Of a stretch of DNA of 64,000 nt, positions 18,125 through 25,895 are shown one piece after another (positions within the stretch are counted from its first letter, which is position 1; every line of letters starts with the position of its first letter). Location of the stretch: the NCBI GenBank assembly GCA_910583845.1, contig CAJUAB010000009.1, positions 1 to 64,000 on the forward strand, given 5' to 3'. The position numbers and the translations under genes were made by a program. Below the pieces are notes generated by a model. It had not been told where the DNA came from. It saw only the letters and a program-made list of their open reading frames with translations, and did no database searches. The stretch comes from an uncultured Acetatifactor sp. (GTDB lineage Bacteria; Bacillota; Clostridia; Lachnospirales; Lachnospiraceae).

Positions 18125-18778
18125 GTGGGACAGTTATTTTCGACAGACGGTATTGTATACCGGTTTATGACTACGACAGGCAATATCATACTGGCCACAA
18201 TCCTGTGGATCATCGGCTGCATCCCGGTGGTGACCATAGGCACCTCCACGGCGGCGCTCTACTACACTGTGGTGAAGTCGGTCCGCAAGGATGTGGGGTA
18301 TGTACACTCGGAGTTCTGGAGGGGATATAAGCTGAATTTCAGGAAGGGTGTACTGGCCACAGTGCTGCTTCTGGCCATGGCGGTGATCCTGGGGACGGAG
18401 ATGTGGCTGGTGCTGGAAAACGGCGTGGAGGTCAGCAGAATATGGTATAGTCTCAGCGGACTTATCATCCTGCTGATGGCGCTGACTGTTCTGTATCTCT
18501 TTCCGGTAATGTCCAGATTTGACATGAAACTGAGCAGGCTGTGTATGTTGTCCTTTGTCATGTCAATCCGTTTCTGGTATATCACCCTGGCTCTGGCCGC
18601 GGGGCTGGCGGTGACGGTGGCGGCCCAGCTTTTTCTGCTGCCAATGCCGTTGGTTCTGCTGACCCCGGGACTGTGGTGCTACGCCAGCTCCTACCTGGTG
18701 GAGAGAGCGATGAAGGCCTATATGCCGGAGCCCCGGACACAGGAGGATCAGGAGCAGCCCCCCAACTGGTATGACTGA
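18125..18778 (+). CDS. YesL-like (DUF624) membrane protein
   Basis: 217 residues with four to five hydrophobic spans (near 20-40, 73-95, 105-125, 147-170 and 170-190). The N-terminal FMTTTGNIILATILWIIGCI pattern and the early PVVTIGTSTAALYY segment are typical of YesL/DUF624 proteins, which sit in carbohydrate clusters of Firmicutes next to ABC importers. Their job is unknown; a transporter accessory or assembly role is often suggested. The start is GTG with AGGGG 9 bases upstream, 18 bp after the mannanase gene. Confidence 0.82.
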   Translation: MGQLFSTDGIVYRFMTTTGNIILATILWIIGCIPVVTIGTSTAALYYTVVKSVRKDVGYVHSEFWRGYKLNFRKGVLATVLLLAMAVILGTEMWLVLENGVEVSRIWYSLSGLIILLMALTVLYLFPVMSRFDMKLSRLCMLSFVMSIRFWYITLALAAGLAVTVAAQLFLLPMPLVLLTPGLWCYASSYLVERAMKAYMPEPRTQEDQEQPPNWYD

Positions 18779-18870
18779 AGCTCCCGACAGGAATAAGTCC
18801 GCGGCGGCGTCTGAGCGGGATGCCGTGGTATGCATGATAAGAGGTAAGATATGGAAGGGTGGAGAAGAAA

Positions 18871-21800
18871 ATGATGAGAAGAAAGAACTGGAAAAGAAAA
18901 ATGGCATTTCTTCTGACAATGGCCCTGACGGCGGGCGCGGCTTTGCAGACCGCTCCGCAGGTTCAGGCGGCTACTGACATCACACAGGAGGCATATGAAG
19001 ATATTGTAGGTACATATTCCATTGACCCGTCGGTGCCGGGGTACCAGGAATATGTGGATGCCAATCCTCAGGTATACCCGGACCGGGAATATCGGATTGC
19101 CGCCGTCGATTATGTCAGATACGAGGAGAACGGCGTCAGCGCGACTCCGGAGATCTATGACAATTATGAGAACATTCCGGGAGGCGGCAGCGCACTTCTG
19201 ACAGACGAGGAAGCCCTGGTGGAATTTGAAGTGCGGGTCGAGGAGAGCGGCTTTTATGATCTGTCGCTGGTGTACTATCCGGTGGAGGGCAAGAGCTCCG
19301 AGATCCAGAGAGCATTTTTTGTGGACGGCAGACTGCCATACAGCGAACTGGCCCTGGTGGAGCTCAAGAGGATATGGGGCATCAATGTGACAGAGAAGGC
19401 TCCCGATGAAAACGGCATTGAGGCCAGAGTCTGGCAGGTGGACAGCCAGGGCAATGACGTGAAACCCCGGGCGGTGGAAAATCCGGAGTGGGTGGAGAGC
19501 TATCTGTATGACAGCAACGGATATGTGACCTCGCCTCTTTCTCTGTATCTGGAGGCCGGCACCCATACCATTACCATGATGTCCCAGAGAGAGCCCCTCC
19601 TGCTGTCGGAGATCGTTCTGAACAACCGGAATAAGCCGGTGGATTACGCGGCGGTCAAAGCGGCGTGGGATTTAGCCGGGTATCAGAACACGGTGGCGGA
19701 AAGCATCCGGATTGAGGGCGAAAACGCGGATAAGACCTCCTCCCAGATGCTGTACCCCAGACAGGATCAGTCCTCACCCGCGGTGTATCCCTCCAGCCCC
19801 AAAGCGCTGCTGAACAACACCATCGGCGGCACCTCCTGGCAGGAAGCGGGTCAGTGGGTGGAGTGGAATTTCGAGGTGCCTGCCAGCGGATATTACAATA
19901 TATCAGCGTATTGCAAGCAGAACTTTGTGAGAGGCATTGATGTGTGCCGGCGTATCTCCATTGACGGCGTGGTGCCCTTTGAGGAAATGAGCCAATATGG
20001 GTTTGCCTATGAGCAGAGCTGGCGTGAGGAAATCCTGTCCGATGAGGAGGGCAATCCCTACAGCTTCTATCTGGAAGCGGGGCCCCATACCCTGCGCATG
20101 GAAGTGGTGCTGGGGGACATGGCGGAGATTATCAGCACAGTGCAGGGTACGGTACAGCTGCTGAACTCCATCTACCGTCAGGTCATTTATATCACCGGCG
20201 TGGCCCCGGACAAATATCGCGACTATCAGCTGACGGCTTCCCTGCCCGGTCTGGAGGCGGAGCTGACCGAGGCCAGAGCGGGGATCAATCTGGCCATTGA
20301 AGCCATGAGAAAGACTGCGGGAAACAACAGTGACAAGCTGACGACCCTGATTACCATGCAGGATCAGCTGGATGAGCTCATTGATGACCAGGAGCGCTTC
20401 GTGGAGGTGCTTTCCTCCTACAAAACGAATGTCAGGGCCTGCGGCAACTGGATTACCCAGGTGCTCAGCCAGCCCCTGCAGATAGACCGGATCATGGTCT
20501 ACTCCCCGGAGAATCATCAGAAGATTGCCTCTTCGGGATTCTTTTCCAAGCTGGGTTATGAGATCCAGAGGCTGTTTTATTCCTTCATCGTGGACTACAA
20601 CCAGATCGGCAACGCCATCGACGATCAGGAGGAGGGCGTGGTGCTGACACTGTGGATCGGCACCGGGCGCGACCAGGCCAATGTGATCAAGGCTCTGATC
20701 GATGAGAACTTTACCAGCAGGACCGGCATAAATGTCAATGTGCAGCTGGTGGATATGAATACACTGCTGCGGGCGACTTTGGCGGATGAGGGCCCGGATC
20801 TGGCTATCCAGGTGGCAAATACCAACGGGATTGCCGGAGCCGTGCTGAACACAGGCAACGATACCCCGGTCAATTACGGCATCCGAAACGCCGTGCTGGA
20901 TCTGACGCAGTTCTCCGATTTCCAGGAGGTCACCCGAAGATTCAGCGAAAGCTCGCTGGTTCCCTTCAGTTTTGACGGTGCCACTTACGCGCTGCCGGAC
21001 ACCCAGACCTTCCCCATGATGTTTTACCGAAAGGATATCCTGGCGGAGATCGGACTGGATGTACCCACCACCTGGGACGAGGTGAAGGTGGCTATGACGG
21101 TGCTCTCCAAAAATCAGATGGAGTTCGGCATGCTGCCCGGCGAACAGACCTTTGCCATGCTGCTCTTCCAGAACGGCGGTGAGTACTATTCCGACAGCGG
21201 GGACCGCTCCATGCTGGACTCCGACATTTCCATAGCGACCTTCAAGCAGTACTGTGAGTATTATACGGATTACAAGCTGGATAAAGCCACCAGTGTGGAG
21301 GAGCGTTTCCGTACCGGTGAGTGTCCCATTATCATCTCGGACTATACGACTTACAACAATCTGCAGGTGTCCGCGCCGGATATCGAGGGCCTGTGGGACT
21401 TTACAGTAGTACCCGGCATTGAACAGGCGGATGGCAGTATCCTGCATTCCACCGGCAGCACGGGTCTGGCGGATATCATTATGGCCAACACAGAGCATCC
21501 GCAGGAGTGCTGGGAATTCCTGAAATGGTGGACTGACGCGGAGACCCAGACCCTGTATGGCCGTGAGATGGAGAGCCTGATGGGGGCCAGCGCCCGGGTG
21601 GCGACTGCCAATCTGGAGGCGATGGCCAACTTATCCTGGCCCGTCCGGGATTACAGGGAGATTATGAAGCAGCATGAGCAGGTACAGGGGATTCCCCAGG
21701 TGCCCGGCGGCTATTACACCTGGCGTAATGTAAACAACGCGTTTTACAGTGTGACCACGGATGCCGGCTCCACCGGGCGGACGCAGGTCGCCACCCCCAG

Positions 21801-21891
21801 GGAGGAGCTGATGGATAAAATTATCTATGTGAACGCGGAAATCAGCTATAAACGGGAAGAGTTTGGCCTGCCTGTGGCCGGAGAAGAATAG
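18871..21891 (+). CDS. sugar ABC solute-binding protein fused to two carbohydrate-binding-like modules
   Basis: About 1006 residues from the ATG at 18871 (GGTGGAG 6 bases upstream); a GTG at 18859 is the alternative. A cleavable signal peptide ends near QAAT, with no lipobox. Domain order: a beta-sandwich around 75-250 (FYDLSLVYYP and LYLEAGTHTITMM), a second around 275-415 (AGQWVEWNFEVPASGYY and YLEAGPHTLRMEV), a helical stretch around 445-530, then a family 1 solute-binding domain around 585-960 (LTLWIGTGRDQANVIK, FPMMFYRKDILAEIGLDVPTTWDEV, WEFLKWW). Usual binding proteins are about 400-550 residues, so the N-terminal half is extra. Two permease genes follow directly. The protein would bind polymer and pass oligosaccharide to the importer. 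Confidence 0.85.
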   Translation: MMRRKNWKRKMAFLLTMALTAGAALQTAPQVQAATDITQEAYEDIVGTYSIDPSVPGYQEYVDANPQVYPDREYRIAAVDYVRYEENGVSATPEIYDNYENIPGGGSALLTDEEALVEFEVRVEESGFYDLSLVYYPVEGKSSEIQRAFFVDGRLPYSELALVELKRIWGINVTEKAPDENGIEARVWQVDSQGNDVKPRAVENPEWVESYLYDSNGYVTSPLSLYLEAGTHTITMMSQREPLLLSEIVLNNRNKPVDYAAVKAAWDLAGYQNTVAESIRIEGENADKTSSQMLYPRQDQSSPAVYPSSPKALLNNTIGGTSWQEAGQWVEWNFEVPASGYYNISAYCKQNFVRGIDVCRRISIDGVVPFEEMSQYGFAYEQSWREEILSDEEGNPYSFYLEAGPHTLRMEVVLGDMAEIISTVQGTVQLLNSIYRQVIYITGVAPDKYRDYQLTASLPGLEAELTEARAGINLAIEAMRKTAGNNSDKLTTLITMQDQLDELIDDQERFVEVLSSYKTNVRACGNWITQVLSQPLQIDRIMVYSPENHQKIASSGFFSKLGYEIQRLFYSFIVDYNQIGNAIDDQEEGVVLTLWIGTGRDQANVIKALIDENFTSRTGINVNVQLVDMNTLLRATLADEGPDLAIQVANTNGIAGAVLNTGNDTPVNYGIRNAVLDLTQFSDFQEVTRRFSESSLVPFSFDGATYALPDTQTFPMMFYRKDILAEIGLDVPTTWDEVKVAMTVLSKNQMEFGMLPGEQTFAMLLFQNGGEYYSDSGDRSMLDSDISIATFKQYCEYYTDYKLDKATSVEERFRTGECPIIISDYTTYNNLQVSAPDIEGLWDFTVVPGIEQADGSILHSTGSTGLADIIMANTEHPQECWEFLKWWTDAETQTLYGREMESLMGASARVATANLEAMANLSWPVRDYREIMKQHEQVQGIPQVPGGYYTWRNVNNAFYSVTTDAGSTGRTQVATPREELMDKIIYVNAEISYKREEFGLPVAGEE

Positions 21892-21905
21892 GAGGGAGAA
21901 TGCAC

Positions 21906-22859
21906 ATGGCTAAGGAAGCAGTGAGTTCCGGCGTTTCTCAGGAAGCTCTGGATATTGCAAAAAAACAAGGCACCTTGCGCTATCAGATTGTGAGAAATAA
22001 GGCTTCGTATTTTATGCTGGCACCCTATTTTATACTGTTTTTCTTCTTTACGGTGCTGCCGGTGGTGATGTCTATCGCGCTGAGCTTTACTTATTTTAAT
22101 ATGCTGGAAATGCCTACCTTTGTGGGATGGAAGAACTATGTAAAACTGATTTTGGAGGATGATATCTTCCTGATCTCTCTCAAGAATACCCTGATATTCG
22201 CCGTGGTCACCGGCCCGGTCAGCTACCTGCTGTGTCTGCTGTTCGCATGGATTATCAATGAGTTCAGGGGCAAACTCAGGGCCTTCCTGACATTGATCTT
22301 TTACGCGCCCTCCATCTGTGGCAACGCGTACCTGGTGTGGAACCTGATCCTCACCGGGGACCGCTACGGATACCTGAACGGCATCCTGCTGAAGCTGGAC
22401 GTGATCAATGAGGCGAAGCTGTGGATGCAGACGGAAAAGTATATTCTGCCCATTCTGATCGTGGTACAGCTGTGGCTGTCTCTGGGCACGGGCTTTCTGT
22501 CCTTCATCGCGGGCTTACAGACCGTGGATAAGAGCATGTATGAGGCGGCGGCCCTGGACGGCGTGAAAAACCGCTGGCAGGAGCTGTGGTATGTGACGCT
22601 GCCGGCCATGAAGCCCCAGCTGATGTTCGGCGCGGTGATGCAGATTACCCAGTCCTTCGCGGTGGCGGATATCTCCATCAATCTGGCGGGCAACCCTTCG
22701 GTCAATTACGCGGGGGCCACCGTTGTGACACACCTTCTGGATTACGGTTCCACGCGTTTCGATATGGGCTACGCGTCGGCAATTGCCACCATCCTGTTCC
22801 TTCTGATGGTAGGCACCAACAAGTTAGTACAGAAAATATTAGGAAGGGTGGGAGAATAA
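21906..22859 (+). CDS. sugar ABC transporter permease 1 (MalF/UgpA type), first importer
   Basis: 317 residues from the ATG at 21906, which has GGAGGG 9 bases upstream; the in-frame ATG at 21900 is too close to it. Six predicted spans follow a cytoplasmic N-terminus. The ATPase-contacting EAA loop is YEAAALDGVKNRWQELWYVT (about residue 212-231). It pairs with the next gene to form the channel fed by the large binding protein upstream. No ATPase gene is present, as usual for Firmicute oligosaccharide importers that share an MsmX-like ATPase. Confidence 0.92.
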   Translation: MAKEAVSSGVSQEALDIAKKQGTLRYQIVRNKASYFMLAPYFILFFFFTVLPVVMSIALSFTYFNMLEMPTFVGWKNYVKLILEDDIFLISLKNTLIFAVVTGPVSYLLCLLFAWIINEFRGKLRAFLTLIFYAPSICGNAYLVWNLILTGDRYGYLNGILLKLDVINEAKLWMQTEKYILPILIVVQLWLSLGTGFLSFIAGLQTVDKSMYEAAALDGVKNRWQELWYVTLPAMKPQLMFGAVMQITQSFAVADISINLAGNPSVNYAGATVVTHLLDYGSTRFDMGYASAIATILFLLMVGTNKLVQKILGRVGE

Positions 22860-23753
22860 GTGGCTGAGAAAAGTTTGATCAAAGGAAAAAGAAGCCTGTT
22901 CCGCAAAAAAGAAAAACAGCTGAACCGGTCCATGGCGGGCAACACCCTTATGTTTGTCCTGATGATCATCTGCGGTATCTTCATGGTGCTGCCGCTGGTG
23001 ATGATTGTAAACAACGCGTTGAAGCCCCTGGATGAATTGTATCAGTTCCCGCCGAAAATTTTTGTCCGAAACCCGACGCTGGAGAACTTTTCGGATCTGT
23101 TCGTGCTGATGAACGATTCCTGGATTCCCTTCTCCAGATATATCATCAACACGATTATCATTACCGGCTTCGGCATGGTGGGGCATGTGGTGGTGGCTTC
23201 CCTGGCGGCCTATCCGCTGGCAAAGCATAAGTTTCCCGGCAAGAATATTCTTTTCAGCATGGTGGTGCTGGCCATGATGTTCTCCTGGACCGTGACACAG
23301 ATTCCCCAGTATCTGATTATTTCCTGGCTGGGGATCAACAACAACTATCTGGCGCTGATCCTGCCGGCCTGGGCGTTCAGCATGGGCCTGTATCTGATGA
23401 AGCAGTTCATGGAGCAGCTTCCCGATTCCCTGATGGAGTCGGCAAAGCTGGACGGCGCTTCCGAGTGGCATATCTTCTGGACCATTGTGATGCCCAACGT
23501 CAAGCCTGCGTGGCTGACGCTGGCAATCTTCCAATTCCAGCAGATGTGGGGCAACACGGGTTCCATGTTCCTGCGGGATGAGCAGCTCAAACCCCTGCAG
23601 TTCGCCCTGCAGCAGATCACGGCGGGAGGCGTGGCCAGGGCGGGAGCAGCTGCGGCTGTGACTTTTCTGATCGCGGCTGTGCCCATTATATTCTTCCTGA
23701 TCTGTCAGAGCAATGTCCTGGAGACCATGACTACGTCCGGTATGAAGGATTAA
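22860..23753 (+). CDS. sugar ABC transporter permease 2 (MalG/UgpE type), first importer
   Basis: 297 residues from a GTG directly abutting the stop codon of the partner permease, with AGGAAGGGTGGGAG upstream. The N-terminal charged stretch is followed by a span near 25-47 and a PxxxFxxNPTLENF segment typical of this subfamily. The EAA loop is MESAKLDGASEWHIFWTIVM (about 191-210). It forms the heterodimeric membrane channel with the 21906 gene. Confidence 0.92.
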   Translation: MAEKSLIKGKRSLFRKKEKQLNRSMAGNTLMFVLMIICGIFMVLPLVMIVNNALKPLDELYQFPPKIFVRNPTLENFSDLFVLMNDSWIPFSRYIINTIIITGFGMVGHVVVASLAAYPLAKHKFPGKNILFSMVVLAMMFSWTVTQIPQYLIISWLGINNNYLALILPAWAFSMGLYLMKQFMEQLPDSLMESAKLDGASEWHIFWTIVMPNVKPAWLTLAIFQFQQMWGNTGSMFLRDEQLKPLQFALQQITAGGVARAGAAAAVTFLIAAVPIIFFLICQSNVLETMTTSGMKD

Positions 23754-23766
23754 GAGGAGGGAGCGC

Positions 23767-25251
23767 ATGAAAAAGAGAAATTTGATGAAAAGAGCAATTT
23801 ACTCCCTGCTGGCCGGGGTGGTGCTGATTACTTCCCTGGGGACCACCGCGCGGGCGGAAGACCTGCCCTATGATACATATAATTACGACTATCGGGAAAA
23901 TGTGGTCATGACGCCCGCGGCCTATGTGCCCACGGGCAGTATCACCGGGCAGGATCTGGGAATCGACGGGTTCGCGGAGCCGCAGGATCTGTGTGTGGCG
24001 CCGGACGGTGAAATATATGTGGCGGATACCAGAAACAACCGGATCGTGGTACTTGACCACAGTATGACGAAGGTACTGCGCGTGATTGACAGCTTCGTCA
24101 GAGACGGCGCGCAGGACGGCTTCCGGGCTCCCCAGGGTGTCTGTGTATCCGAGAACGAACAGCTCTATGTGGCGGACACGGACAACAAGCGCGTCGTGGT
24201 GCTGACGCCGGAGGGCGAATTTATCAAGATCATAGACAATCCCCAGTCGGAGATTCTGGAGGATGACTTTGACTTCACTCCGCTGAAGGTGACGGTGGAC
24301 TACGCGGACCGTGTGTATGTCATCGCCAAAAACGCTTTCGAGGGCATTCTGGTATTCGAAAGCAATGGGGAGTTTACCGGTTATTTCGGAACCATTCAGG
24401 TCAAGATCACGCTGTGGGAAAAGTTCTGGAGGAAGCTGGCCAGCAAGGAAGAGCGCTCCAGACAGCAGCTGTTTATCCCCACGGAGTTTACCGGCATTGA
24501 TATCGACAGCGATGGCTTTGTATACGCCTCCAATATAGACTCGGAGGGTGTGCAGGGTGTCAGGAGACTGAATCCCAGGGGACAGGATGTCATAATCAAG
24601 GGCGACAGCCAGAATCTGGGAGGCGACCTCTATTTTGGCCTGTATGGCGCTTATGGGGGCCCCAGCGAGTTCATAGATGTGGTGTACAGGGAAAAGGGGA
24701 TTTATTCTCTGCTGGACCGCAAGCGCGGACGGATCTTTACCTATGACAGGGAAGGCAATCTGCTGTATGTGTTCGGCGGGCTGGGAAGCCAGAAAGGGAC
24801 CTTCAACACGCCCATTGCCATCGAGGTTGTGGATGACCGGATCATCGTGCTGGATTCCCTGCAGGGAGCCATCCTGAGCTTTGGGGAGACCGAGTACGGC
24901 AGCCTGATCAACGACGCTGTGGCGCTGCGTTATGACGGCGATGAGGCGCTGGCCATAGAAAAGTGGGAAGCGGTGTTAAAGCTGGATGAAAACAACGAGC
25001 TGGCCAACACGGGTATGGGCAAGGCCTATCTCACCGCCGGCGACAACAAGACAGCCATGCATTATCTGAAACTGGGCATGAACCGCAAGTATTATTCCAT
25101 TGCCTTTAAGAGATACCGCAACGAGATCCTCAAGGAAAACCTGAGTCTGATTATGACAGTTGTCATTTTGCTCATTGCGCTGGCGGTTCTGTACAAGAAG
25201 TTTCTGAAGAAGAGGATTGTCACAAAATTCCGAAAAGGAGGGCTTACCTGA
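23767..25251 (+). CDS. secreted, membrane-anchored NHL-repeat protein with TPR segment
   Basis: 494 residues. A signal peptide ends near ARAED. NHL beta-propeller blades follow (GIDGFAEPQDLCVAPDGEIYVADTRNNRIVV-type units near residues 65-95 and 115-145, then more diverged blades to about 375). Residues of about 390-440 form a TPR-like helix pair (ALAIEKWEAVLKLDENN). A single span (IMTVVILLIALAVLYKKFL, about 463-481) and a basic tail end the protein. The topology is therefore an outside propeller with a short cytoplasmic tail. Its stop overlaps the start of the YIP1-like gene by one base. I know no function; a role in sensing or organising the surface glycan machinery is inference from context. 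Confidence 0.8.
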   Translation: MKKRNLMKRAIYSLLAGVVLITSLGTTARAEDLPYDTYNYDYRENVVMTPAAYVPTGSITGQDLGIDGFAEPQDLCVAPDGEIYVADTRNNRIVVLDHSMTKVLRVIDSFVRDGAQDGFRAPQGVCVSENEQLYVADTDNKRVVVLTPEGEFIKIIDNPQSEILEDDFDFTPLKVTVDYADRVYVIAKNAFEGILVFESNGEFTGYFGTIQVKITLWEKFWRKLASKEERSRQQLFIPTEFTGIDIDSDGFVYASNIDSEGVQGVRRLNPRGQDVIIKGDSQNLGGDLYFGLYGAYGGPSEFIDVVYREKGIYSLLDRKRGRIFTYDREGNLLYVFGGLGSQKGTFNTPIAIEVVDDRIIVLDSLQGAILSFGETEYGSLINDAVALRYDGDEALAIEKWEAVLKLDENNELANTGMGKAYLTAGDNKTAMHYLKLGMNRKYYSIAFKRYRNEILKENLSLIMTVVILLIALAVLYKKFLKKRIVTKFRKGGLT

Positions 25252-25883
25252 TGAAAGAATTGTTCTCCAAGGACAAATGGAAATATGCTTTTTACACTGT
25301 AAGCCACCCCATGGACGCATATTATGAGATCCGGCACAGGGAGAGGGGGAGCGTACCCATTGCCATTATCCTGGTGGCGCTGTTTTCCTTTACCTTCTCC
25401 ATCAACCGGATGGCGGCCAGCTTTATCGTCAATGATGTGGACCCGCTGAGCGTAAACGCGCTCCCGGAGCTTATATCGGTGTTTTTGTTGTATGGATTGT
25501 TCTGCGTGGGAAACTGGTCCATCACCTGTCTGATGAACGGTGAGGGAAGGCTGAAAGACACGGCGATCGCCATTGGCTACGCTTTGATTCCCGCCATCGT
25601 CTGCTTTAATATCGGCACTGTTTTCAGCCAGTTTGTGACGGAGGATGAGGGGGCGTTTTATACCATTATCATCGGTCTGGGGATTGCCTACGCGATCATT
25701 ATGGCGCTGATGGGCATTATGCAGATCCATAACTATACCCTGGGCAAGACGCTGATTACCATATTCCTGACATTTGTCGCCATGTTTATTATTATCTTCC
25801 TTGCGTTGCTGTTGTTTGATCTGTTGAACCAGCTATACAGCTTTGTCTACAGCATTTATCAGGAACTGATATTCAGAGTGTAG
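25251..25883 (+). CDS. YIP1-family-like integral membrane protein
   Basis: 210 residues with five hydrophobic spans (about 40-58, 82-100, 108-130, 142-160 and 170-195) after a cytoplasmic start containing HPMDAYYEIRHRERGS, the pattern I associate with bacterial YIP1/DUF1282-type proteins. The ATG overlaps the stop of the NHL gene (ATGA), and 12 bp separate it from the DUF5696-like gene, so the three are co-translated. Bacterial YIP1 proteins have no established role; location suggests a membrane partner for the two anchored neighbours. Confidence 0.75.
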   Translation: MKELFSKDKWKYAFYTVSHPMDAYYEIRHRERGSVPIAIILVALFSFTFSINRMAASFIVNDVDPLSVNALPELISVFLLYGLFCVGNWSITCLMNGEGRLKDTAIAIGYALIPAIVCFNIGTVFSQFVTEDEGAFYTIIIGLGIAYAIIMALMGIMQIHNYTLGKTLITIFLTFVAMFIIIFLALLLFDLLNQLYSFVYSIYQELIFRV

Positions 25884-25895
25884 GGGGAGGAAAAA

